Of a stretch of 13,660 nt of DNA, positions 1-5,836 are shown one piece after another. Where the stretch lies: assembly GCA_002470925.1 (NCBI GenBank), contig DKOX01000027.1, positions 1 to 13,660 of the forward strand. The letters run 5' to 3'. Within the stretch, counting starts at the first letter, position 1. Each line of letters opens with the position of its first letter. The stretch comes from Opitutia bacterium UBA7350. Its GTDB lineage: Bacteria > Verrucomicrobiota > Verrucomicrobiia > Opitutales > Coraliomargaritaceae. The notes under the pieces were generated by a model. That model was not told the DNA's origin, did no database searches, and saw only the letters and a program-made list of their open reading frames with translations. The translations under genes were made by a program, and so were the position numbers.

Positions 1-498
1 ACTGCGGCTTAGGAGCGGCGGGTTGACATAAAACCCGGGATTGTGGGTGGTGGCGCCAATCAGTCGAATATTGCCCGCCTCGACGTCGGGCAGGAGCAGA
101 TCTTGCTGTGATTTGTTGAAGCGATGGATTTCATCAATAAAGAGAATCGTGCGGCGTTCGGGCGAATAGCGTGCGAGCCGCAACAGCTCCCGTAATTCCG
201 CAACGTTTGAAAGCACCGCGTTGAGTCGCACGAAATGGCTTTTGGTTTCCTCGGCAATGACTTCCGCGAGGGAGGTCTTTCCGCAACCAGGCGGACCATA
301 AAAAATCAAACTCCCAAAATTATCGGCCTTCACGAGGCGTGGCAGGAGGCAATCTGATGCAAGGAGATGCTCCTGCCCCAGCACCTCGCTGAGATCGCGG
401 GGGCGCATGCGAACCGCGAGGGGGCGGTGCGGTGATACGGGTGATGCCACGGGGGAATCCGCCTTAAAAAGCCCCGCCTGTTGAGAGTCGTCCGGCAT
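1..498 (-). CDS. rarA: Replication-associated recombination protein A (RarA/MgsA), N-terminal part
   Basis: AAA+ ATPase of the RarA/MgsA/WHIP family, which acts at stalled replication forks. The reading frame is open from an ATG at 498 to the window edge, so only the first 166 residues are present. Visible in order: a family-typical segment MRPRDLSEVLGQEHLL (31-46), Walker A GPPGCGKTS (68-76), Walker B ILFIDEIHRFNKSQQD (118-133), a sensor-1 region GATTHNP (148-154), and the start of the arginine-finger SRS (164-166). The Walker A has Cys where Thr is usual, and GATTHNP has His where GATTENP is usual. The N-terminal extension contains QAGLF (7-11), which resembles the Q-x-x-L-F sliding-clamp binding motif. 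The gene diverges from comEC with only about 70 bases between the starts. Family assignment is secure; the C-terminal oligomerisation domains lie outside the window. Confidence 0.93.
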   Translation of the reverse strand, partial: MPDDSQQAGLFKADSPVASPVSPHRPLAVRMRPRDLSEVLGQEHLLASDCLLPRLVKADNFGSLIFYGPPGCGKTSLAEVIAEETKSHFVRLNAVLSNVAELRELLRLARYSPERRTILFIDEIHRFNKSQQDLLLPDVEAGNIRLIGATTHNPGFYVNPPLLSRS

Positions 499-569
499 TG
501 CACAAAAATCACCTGCCAAGCGGAAACTTGCAAGACGGAAGCCGTCCCGCAATAACTGAAATACTGGTA

Positions 570-2225
570 ATGCGTAATCATCTGGCATCAGCAAACCGGG
601 CACCGCTCGTTTATTTATTGTGTAGCCTTATCGCAGGTCTATTGCTCGCGCGGATTGCGACTGCGGACGGTCTCCCAATAGGACTGCTCGGTCTGGGCGG
701 CGCGGTAGGTTCAGTCCTGCTTTCGCAGCGGAAAGGACAGGTATTATGGCTGTGGGGACCGGTTTTTCTGCTTTCAGGCACCGCGGTTTTTTGCAGTTAC
801 GGCTTGTTGCGCCTGCCACCGGCTCTCGATGCGGCGGCCCTCAATCAAGCCCCCAGAGAAGCGCACCTTAAGATACAGCTCATCCGGGTTTTTAACAACA
901 AGGCCGCACCGGGCGACAAGGTCAGCGGTATAGCGCGGGTGCTCCCCGGTCCCGCTTACCGCCATATCGAGCCCGGAGCACGTGTTTATTTTAACCTGCA
1001 AGCCGGAGCAGAAGACGGACCGCGATTGCACAAGGGCGTGCAAATTGAAAGCGTCGGCGTGCTCCGTACCCTCCGCGATACTCAAACATCCGGCTTTAAT
1101 CGATATTTGTGGAATAACGGAGTTTATTATCGATTCAGCCAAAATGCCTCATTGAGGATCACTCGACCAGCCGGTGCCTTCAGGAGCTTTTGCATCCGGC
1201 AAAATGAGCGCTTCCAAAAAATCCTGAACTCCGGCGCCGAAGGAGCGGCGGACCAGGCGCGCGTCTATACCGCCATGCTTTTGGGCGCGCGGGCGGGTCT
1301 GAACCAGGACCAAAAAGATCGTTACCAGGCAAGCGGCGCGATGCATCTATTTGCGATCAGCGGCTTGCATATTGGCGTCATTGCCACCGCGCTCGCCTCC
1401 TGCCTCCGGCTGATCCGCATCCCGAATCAAATAGCGCCGTTCCTCGGACTGCCCCTGCTTTATCTCTATGTCGAAATTACCGGTGGAACTCCCTCCGCGA
1501 TGCGTGCCTTCCTGATGACCCTTTTCTTTTGGACGGCCTATACTTTTCAGCGCCAACGTAACCCCTTCGCGGCGCTGATGGCCTCCGCACTTGGGGTTTT
1601 GTTGATTGACCCACTACAACTTTGGAGCCTGGGATTCCAACTCTCCTATGCGGTAGTTGCCAGTATTCTACTGCTGGGATTGCCGCTCCAAGGGGTACTG
1701 ACTCGCTGGGCGCGACCCTTTCGCTGGTTGCCGGAAAATGACTGGACCCGTTGGCAACGTCTCTTGCAGCGCAGCATTGATTGTTTTCTGCTCTTATTTT
1801 CAATCAGTTTTTCGGCATGGCTTGCCAGTATTCCCCTGAGCTTGGGGCACTTCGGATATCTAAGTCTACCGGCAGTCTTTATCAATATGCTCCTCGTGAA
1901 CATGGCTGCCCTTGTTATCTGTACCGGATGTCTTTCACTCGCGTGTGGGCTCCTTCCGTGGACAGGCTTGGCGGCAGTTCTCAATCATGCCGCCTGGCTG
2001 GTGATTACCTGTATGGACGCTTTATCCGGATGGGTTGCTGCAATTCCCGGCGCGGTTCTGGAATCAAAGGACTATCCCCTGCCCTTATGCTACAGCGCTC
2101 TGCTGATGTATTTCGCCTGTTTAATTTTAGTGAATCGCAGACCCGCGCAGCTCAATGCCGCCCGACTTGCGGCAGCTCCGGCATTACTCGCCCTCTTTGT
2201 GGTCGGTGCTTTCCTGTGGGCATAA
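570..2225 (+). CDS. comEC: ComEC/Rec2-family DNA-uptake channel protein, without C-terminal nuclease-like domain
   Basis: Inner-membrane protein of the ComEC/Rec2 family, which carries single-stranded DNA across the cytoplasmic membrane during natural transformation. From the ATG at 570 it has 551 residues. The N-terminal part has two or three hydrophobic helices (about 11-80) and a soluble DUF4131/OB-like region (about 95-200). The competence domain follows, with the signature MHLFAISGLHIGV (258-270), PSAMRAF (308-314) and GFQLSYA (355-361), then several membrane helices to the end. ComEC proteins of many bacteria are about 700-800 residues and finish with a metallo-beta-lactamase domain. 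Here the protein stops after the last helix at FLWA and no HxHxDH motif follows. An in-frame TTG at 498 would add 24 polar residues, but they resemble nothing in the family, so I prefer the ATG just before the first membrane helix. Neither start has a clear ribosome binding site. Confidence 0.9.
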   Translation: MRNHLASANRAPLVYLLCSLIAGLLLARIATADGLPIGLLGLGGAVGSVLLSQRKGQVLWLWGPVFLLSGTAVFCSYGLLRLPPALDAAALNQAPREAHLKIQLIRVFNNKAAPGDKVSGIARVLPGPAYRHIEPGARVYFNLQAGAEDGPRLHKGVQIESVGVLRTLRDTQTSGFNRYLWNNGVYYRFSQNASLRITRPAGAFRSFCIRQNERFQKILNSGAEGAADQARVYTAMLLGARAGLNQDQKDRYQASGAMHLFAISGLHIGVIATALASCLRLIRIPNQIAPFLGLPLLYLYVEITGGTPSAMRAFLMTLFFWTAYTFQRQRNPFAALMASALGVLLIDPLQLWSLGFQLSYAVVASILLLGLPLQGVLTRWARPFRWLPENDWTRWQRLLQRSIDCFLLLFSISFSAWLASIPLSLGHFGYLSLPAVFINMLLVNMAALVICTGCLSLACGLLPWTGLAAVLNHAAWLVITCMDALSGWVAAIPGAVLESKDYPLPLCYSALLMYFACLILVNRRPAQLNAARLAAAPALLALFVVGAFLWA

Positions 2226-2259
2226 AAAACCTGCCGGCGAATACATCGCGCGGCAGGTT
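2224..2259 (-). terminator. Rho-independent terminator of the bL36-bL31 operon
   Basis: A 9-bp stem, AACCTGCCG (2228-2236) with CGGCAGGTT (2251-2259), encloses a 14-base loop that has a further GCG/CGC pairing. On the minus strand it is followed by a run of six T (2229-2224), about 20 bases after the bL31 stop codon. On the plus strand, downstream of comEC, the hairpin lacks a T run, so it should terminate mainly the minus-strand operon. Confidence 0.75.
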
Positions 2260-2278
2260 GGTAAAGGAAGAGGCCGAG

Positions 2279-2524
2279 CTAGCGGCGGCGGCGGAATTTC
2301 GATTGGAACTTCTCGACGCGACCTGCGGTATCGACAAAACGCTTCTCGCCGGTGAAGGCGGGGTGCGAATCGGCGGTGATATCGCAAATCACAACCTGAT
2401 GCTCAACACCATCAATGGTTTCGGTCTTGCTGCCGCGCATCGTCGAGCGGGTCAGGAATTTTGTGCCGGAGGACACGTCCACAAAAGCCACCGGATTTAA
2501 TTTGGGATGTATATCAGTTTTCAC
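2279..2524 (-). CDS. rpmE2: Ribosomal protein bL31, type B (zinc-independent)
   Basis: Large-subunit ribosomal protein bL31 of the type B class, 81 residues. The sequence begins MKTDIHPKLNPVAFVD, contains the SHPFYTG-like segment SHPAFTG, and ends in a basic FRRRR tail. Length and order match E. coli YkgM-type proteins. Type A bL31 carries four zinc-binding cysteines; this copy has a single Cys in VICDI and no CxxC, so it should not bind zinc. The start is a GTG at 2524. The frame stays open upstream, but that region overlaps the bL36 gene and shows no homology to bL31. It lies 22 bases after the bL36 stop and is evidently co-transcribed with it. No Shine-Dalgarno sequence is visible. Paired bL31B/bL36B genes are zinc-repressed by Zur in several bacteria; I see no recognisable Zur box here. 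Confidence 0.93.
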   Translation of the reverse strand: MKTDIHPKLNPVAFVDVSSGTKFLTRSTMRGSKTETIDGVEHQVVICDITADSHPAFTGEKRFVDTAGRVEKFQSKFRRRR

Positions 2525-2546
2525 GGAAATAAATGCGAAGGCGAGC

Positions 2547-2672
2547 CTAACCCTGACGGGCTTTGAAACGCGGGTTGGTTTTGCAAATGACGTAGACACG
2601 GCCCTTGCGACGTACAACTTGGCAGTCGGGATGGCGGTCTTTGAGAGACTTGAGTGATGAAACAACTTTCAT
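2547..2672 (-). CDS. rpmJ: Ribosomal protein bL36, zinc-independent (YkgO-type)
   Basis: Large-subunit ribosomal protein bL36 of 41 residues. I read it directly from the sequence: it starts MKVVSSLKSLKDRHPDCQ, continues with VYVICKTNPRFK and ends ARQG. It aligns along its length with the E. coli YkgO type (RHPDCQ, VICKxNPRFK). Zinc-binding bL36 has a C-x2-C-x12-C-x4-H ribbon. Here the first Cys is replaced within RHPDC and the His by Arg (PRFK), leaving only C17 and C30, so the ribbon is broken. It is the first gene of the bL36-bL31 pair. The start ATG at 2672 has no clear ribosome binding site. The family call is secure despite the small size. Confidence 0.95.
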   Translation of the reverse strand: MKVVSSLKSLKDRHPDCQVVRRKGRVYVICKTNPRFKARQG

Positions 2673-2703
2673 AGCTACAATGAATTAAGAGAACGGCAGA
2701 GCA

Positions 2704-2717
2704 AACGCGGGCGCGTT
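2704..2717. promoter_or_regulatory. Palindrome in the bL36 promoter region, candidate operator
   Basis: A 6-2-6 inverted repeat, AACGCG-GG-CGCGTT, lies 32-45 bases before the bL36 start codon. On the minus strand it follows a perfect -35-like TTGACA (2726-2721) and falls in the spacer of any promoter using that element, although no convincing -10 hexamer is seen. A second inverted repeat, CGTTCTC (2713-2719) with GAGAACG (2688-2694), overlaps it. The position suits a repressor site; the binding protein is unknown. The low score reflects possible coincidence. Confidence 0.3.
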
Positions 2718-2745
2718 CTCCTTGTCAATGGAAAATCCCTTCTTT

Positions 2746-2765
2746 TTAGGAGCAAATCCTCCTAA
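2746..2765. repeat. Inverted repeat at the 3' end of the six-gene envelope operon
   Basis: TTAGGAG (2746-2752) and CTCCTAA (2759-2765) form a 7-bp stem with a 6-base loop and include the stop codon of yqgE. On the minus strand the following bases are A-rich, with no T run, so this is not a standard intrinsic terminator. It may be an mRNA-end hairpin. Confidence 0.35.
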
Positions 2766-3337
2766 TTATTGGAGAGATCTTCCGGTTCATCCGCCCATAA
2801 ACCCAGTTCAGGGCTGACTTCCAGCAAAAGTTTACGCCAAAGGGGATCTCCGGTCGCTTGACCGAGATAAGGCTTTAACTGGCTCACAATCCATGAATCT
2901 GTGCTTAGTTCGTTTTCCAGTTGGTTTTCGCTCCATCCCGAATAACCCATAAAAGCCCGCAATTCATAGGCTGGATCCTCCGCCTTAATTTGAGCGGCCT
3001 TGGCTTCATCCATTCCAAAATAGAGCTTAAAGGCGCCCTCTTCCGCCTCGTATTTCCAGGCGGCAAGGATGGCCTGATCTGAGGAAACGGGCCCGCCGCG
3101 GTAAAGCGGGACCTCCGCCAGGGCCGAACCTGCGAGCTCCGGTTTTATATCAACGAGTTTCAGGCTCAAGGGACGATTCAAGACAACGCCGAGGGCACCG
3201 TCGCTGGGAGTGTGCGCTGTCAAGAGAATAACGGAGCGCGTAAAATTCGGATCCTGTAATTCAGGATGTGCCAACAAGAGCGAGCCGACCATCGCCTCGT
3301 TTGTTGCTCTTTCACTGAAATTTGAATTTAAACGCAC
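2762..3337 (-). CDS. YqgE/AlgH family protein
   Basis: Member of the YqgE/AlgH (DUF179) family, 191 residues. The biochemical role of this family is not established; AlgH was first linked to alginate expression in Pseudomonas. Family signatures are clear: LLLAHPELQDPNFTRSV (20-36), GALGVVLNRP (47-56), YRGGPVSSDQ (79-88) and GYSGWSENQLENEL (131-144). No signal peptide or membrane helix is seen, so it is probably cytoplasmic. The GTG start at 3337 is four bases after the dCMP deaminase stop, which suggests translational coupling. An ATG at 3292 (residue 16), preceded by GAGG, is a plausible alternative that still keeps the whole conserved core. It is the last gene of the operon. Confidence 0.9.
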   Translation of the reverse strand: MRLNSNFSERATNEAMVGSLLLAHPELQDPNFTRSVILLTAHTPSDGALGVVLNRPLSLKLVDIKPELAGSALAEVPLYRGGPVSSDQAILAAWKYEAEEGAFKLYFGMDEAKAAQIKAEDPAYELRAFMGYSGWSENQLENELSTDSWIVSQLKPYLGQATGDPLWRKLLLEVSPELGLWADEPEDLSNN

Positions 3338-3341
3338 GCTT

Positions 3342-3848
3342 TTAAAGTTGGATTACTCTGACTCCCGCTTCATCGAGAAGCGTTGGAACCAAGGGGTCAT
3401 TGCGATAGTCGTGGTAGTATTTAACGGTGCGAACACCGGCCGCCGCAAGAATCTTGGCGCAGTTCACACAGGGATAGTGCGTCACATACGCCACCGCGCC
3501 CTCCAGGGACACGCCGCGTCGCGCCGCATCACTGATGGCGTTTTGCTCGGCATGAACGGTCGCTTGCTCATGGCCGTCGCGCATGTGCGAGACGTGTTCG
3601 GACCCGGCGAGGAAACCATTGTAACCGGCCGCAATAACGCGATTCTTATGCGCGCCTGCCGATACGATGACACACCCGACATGCAAGCGTTCACAACTTG
3701 AACGCGAAGCCATGAGCATTGCGGTCGCCATAAAGTATGCATCCCAACTCGGTCGCTCTTTCCATGAGTCCGTCAATTGCCGAACGCTTTCAAGCAAATC
3801 GGCGTCCTTGCGCTCCAGTGATACAAATTGCTTAGGGTCTTCCAGCAT
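3342..3848 (-). CDS. dCMP deaminase (ComEB-like cytidylate deaminase)
   Basis: Zinc-dependent deaminase that converts dCMP to dUMP, feeding thymidylate synthesis; 168 residues, cytoplasmic. The active-site motifs are complete: HAEQNAI (99-105), giving the zinc ligand His99 and the catalytic Glu101, and PCVNC (126-130), giving Cys127 and Cys130. The segments RPSWDAYFM (32-40), HVGCVIV (56-62) and AAGYNGF (73-79) are typical of the dCMP deaminase subgroup and argue against cytidine deaminase, TadA or RibD. A 30-residue N-terminal extension precedes the core. The start ATG at 3848 is 21 bases after the stop of the membrane-protein gene. No Shine-Dalgarno sequence is evident. Its place in an envelope-motor operon is probably housekeeping co-transcription. 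Confidence 0.93.
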   Translation of the reverse strand: MLEDPKQFVSLERKDADLLESVRQLTDSWKERPSWDAYFMATAMLMASRSSCERLHVGCVIVSAGAHKNRVIAAGYNGFLAGSEHVSHMRDGHEQATVHAEQNAISDAARRGVSLEGAVAYVTHYPCVNCAKILAAAGVRTVKYYHDYRNDPLVPTLLDEAGVRVIQL

Positions 3849-3869
3849 ATCAGCTCATTATTTGCAGCC

Positions 3870-4625
3870 TCATGGATAAACGACAACCTCCGAATACCCC
3901 ACGGGGAGTTGCGCGAGTACTTCCGGTGAACTCAACCATGCCCGAGCGGCGCGATCAAATGCCACCAGTCCCGACCCGCCGGCCTGCCGGGGTAACGCAA
4001 GTAGCACCCGGCTTTTGTTGATATTGATATAAAACGTGACGGGATTGACGAGTACACTAACGGGATCGAGGTCAGGCAGCATCGGCAACGGCTGCCAGCT
4101 GGAATCTGCATTACGATAATAGGCAGTGGGAATGGGATCGTTGAAAGGCTCCATCGTTTCCGGTAATTCCAAATTGCCCCCATACAATTTCACAAATCTC
4201 GAACCAAGCATGTCGCGCGGTGATTCCACAAATCCTGAATCGGGCTCCAGAGCCGCCGCCGCAGACATCTGGCTCAAGAGATCGAGGCGAGGTTCAAAGT
4301 CTTTTAAAGTTGCCGGAATCGCCAAGGATTCCTTTACCTGTTTTTGCTGTACGGCATTCCAAGGGGTGGGAATAAAAATTGGCGCGGTATCAAATAAAAG
4401 CGCTTGCTCACTAGTGGCATCGTATTCCGAAACTTCCTGCAAGGGGAGAAATCGCAAAAAGGGATCCCTTTGCGCCGAATCTGAATTTTTGATTCCCGGA
4501 AGACCTGCAAAAAAGAAAAGTAGTGTTTGCAGTGCAACAAATCCCGCAAAGAGAAGCTGCACTACCAGCGGCCAGGACTGCCATCGCACGATACATTCGC
4601 GCAAGCTATGCCGGAAGCGTTTCAT
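3870..4625 (-). CDS. Unknown single-pass inner-membrane protein next to ExbD; possible TonB-like partner
   Basis: I do not recognise this 251-residue protein. It has a basic cytoplasmic N-terminus (MKRFRHSLRE), one hydrophobic helix at about 19-42 and a roughly 205-residue periplasmic region, the topology of TonB or TolA. There is no proline/lysine-rich linker; the middle is rich in short Pro-containing segments (LFDTAPIFIPTPWN, 77-90). The last 60 residues look like a strand (PVTFYININKSRVLLAL, 195-211), a helix after Gly-rich residues (SGLVAFDRAARAWL, 218-231) and a final strand (YSEVVVYP, 244-251). That order, with F-D-R-A-A near the helix start, faintly resembles a TonB C-terminal domain, but I would not assign it on this basis. 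The ATG at 4625 is three bases after the exbD stop, so the genes are tightly coupled. Confidence 0.75.
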   Translation of the reverse strand: MKRFRHSLRECIVRWQSWPLVVQLLFAGFVALQTLLFFFAGLPGIKNSDSAQRDPFLRFLPLQEVSEYDATSEQALLFDTAPIFIPTPWNAVQQKQVKESLAIPATLKDFEPRLDLLSQMSAAAALEPDSGFVESPRDMLGSRFVKLYGGNLELPETMEPFNDPIPTAYYRNADSSWQPLPMLPDLDPVSVLVNPVTFYININKSRVLLALPRQAGGSGLVAFDRAARAWLSSPEVLAQLPVGYSEVVVYP

Positions 4626-4628
4626 AAA

Positions 4629-5174
4629 TCAAGGCGTCAGAAAATTGTAGTCATTGACTGTTTCCGTTTCATTCGGCTCTAGCCCATCATTTTTGGATTC
4701 CGGGCGCTTGGCGGCCAGATGAACCTGCGAGAAGCCCGCTTCCTGTGCCATGGCACTGATATCCAAAAGGGATGCGATTGGCAACCGCTCCCCAGCCTTT
4801 AACAGCAGCACGAGGTCATCCTCTTTTTTTCGAGCAACGCGCTCTTGAAAAGCATTTGCAATGGTATCGACCTGATACACCCCGCCATCAAAAAGTAACA
4901 TGCCCTCATTTTGGACGGTAAGCACTGCGACCGCAGTGGCGACGGGTGGCATCCGCAAGTCCGTCTGCGGCAACTCCAGGCGCACGCCGGGTGTCATTAC
5001 CATTCGCGAAAAGAGCAGACTAAAAAGAAGTGCGATCGTAAGCAGATCGAGTAAGGGTAAAGTGTCGAGACCTGCACGTGGTGCTTTCAGACTCGCGCCT
5101 AGATTAAACCCGTGAAAACCCGCCCTTGCCTCTGGCAGAGGGGTTCCTGAATCCGATGTCCCTTGATCATTCAT
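4629..5174 (-). CDS. exbD: ExbD/TolR-family biopolymer transport protein
   Basis: Stator subunit of an ExbB/ExbD-type proton-driven motor, 181 residues. A cytoplasmic N-terminus of about 38 residues is followed by one membrane helix (about 40-60, LLDLLTIALLFSLLFS). Asp43 at the head of the helix corresponds to the proton-carrying Asp of ExbD/TolR. The periplasmic domain has the usual pattern, ending LPIASLLDISAMAQEAGFSQVHLA. The tail of about 25 residues (KRPESKNDG onwards) is polar, rich in Glu/Asn, and longer than in most ExbD proteins. Its ATG overlaps the exbB stop by four bases (ATGA, 5171-5174), a clear sign of coupled translation. ExbD and TolR cannot be separated by sequence reading alone. 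Confidence 0.9.
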   Translation of the reverse strand: MNDQGTSDSGTPLPEARAGFHGFNLGASLKAPRAGLDTLPLLDLLTIALLFSLLFSRMVMTPGVRLELPQTDLRMPPVATAVAVLTVQNEGMLLFDGGVYQVDTIANAFQERVARKKEDDLVLLLKAGERLPIASLLDISAMAQEAGFSQVHLAAKRPESKNDGLEPNETETVNDYNFLTP

Positions 5175-5818
5175 CCCTTATCTTCCTCCTCCGCATCCGC
5201 CAGGAGCTCCGCACTGGTAAGGAATTCGTGAATTGCGTGCGCCACTCGCTCGATCTCAAAAACCAGCGCTCGAACACGCCCGTGAAGAAAATGGTAAGCC
5301 AGCGCTGCAAGCGCCGCGATGCCCAAACCAACCGTTGAACTGATGATGGCCTGCGCGAGTGATTGCATAAAATAAGCGCTCTCGGCATTCGCTGCCTCCA
5401 AGCTTACGAGCGCTTGAAAGGCGGCAAGCAAGGTGCCGATAAAACCAATAAGCGGCGCAATGCGGGCAATTGCCGAAAGGCTCCCGATGCGCCGTTCCAG
5501 AATCGGCACCTCGATGAGCGCCGCTGACTCGATCGCGGACCGAATGCGCGCATCACTTGCGCCATATTGCAAAAGCGCTGATTTTACGACACGTGCTAAA
5601 GGACCTGGAGTTTCCTCACATAAAGTCATGGCCTCGACCAAACGCTTTTTCTTAACGAGATTTTTTATTCCAGCGAGGAAGTCCAGGGAATGGATCTGGC
5701 CTTTGTGCAAGAACAAGGCACGCTCAATAAAAATGAGGACCGCGATAATGCTTAGGACAAATAAGGGGTAGAGGGTATAGCCGCCCTGCTGGATAAGGGT
5801 ATTGCCGAATAGATCCAT
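5171..5818 (-). CDS. exbB: MotA/TolQ/ExbB proton channel family protein
   Basis: Membrane channel subunit of the ExbB/TolQ/MotA family, 215 residues from the ATG at 5818. Three membrane segments are seen: about 15-33 (YPLFVLSIIAVLIFIER), about 115-138 (IARIAPLIGFIGTLLAAFQAL) and about 156-178. The conserved Thr residues facing the ion path are present in GFIGT and in IISSTVGLG. The usual GTVxGM is here GTLLAAF, a mild departure. The C-terminus is short, acidic and cytoplasmic (AEEEDKG). A GTG two codons earlier (5824) is possible; I chose the ATG because the gap after the TPR gene leaves room for it. It stands between the TPR gene (18 bases away) and exbD (overlapping), as the core of the motor operon. 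Confidence 0.92.
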   Translation of the reverse strand: MDLFGNTLIQQGGYTLYPLFVLSIIAVLIFIERALFLHKGQIHSLDFLAGIKNLVKKKRLVEAMTLCEETPGPLARVVKSALLQYGASDARIRSAIESAALIEVPILERRIGSLSAIARIAPLIGFIGTLLAAFQALVSLEAANAESAYFMQSLAQAIISSTVGLGIAALAALAYHFLHGRVRALVFEIERVAHAIHEFLTSAELLADAEEEDKG

Positions 5819-5836
5819 AGTCACGTGAAGTGGGAG

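Noticed and set aside
528..556. TTGCAA - 17 bases - AATAAC as comEC promoter, with a GACGG/CCGTC inverted repeat in the spacer
   Set aside because: Both hexamers match the consensus at only four of six positions, and such matches are expected by chance; the inverted repeat is only 5 bp.
498..569. TTG-initiated extension of comEC by 24 residues
   Set aside because: The extra residues are polar and unlike ComEC N-termini, no ribosome binding site precedes the TTG, and the ATG at 570 stands directly before the first membrane helix.
1781..2500. Long plus-strand open frame running across the end of comEC and the bL31 gene
   Set aside because: It overlaps two well-recognised genes in other frames, and its predicted product has no recognisable domain and an atypical composition.
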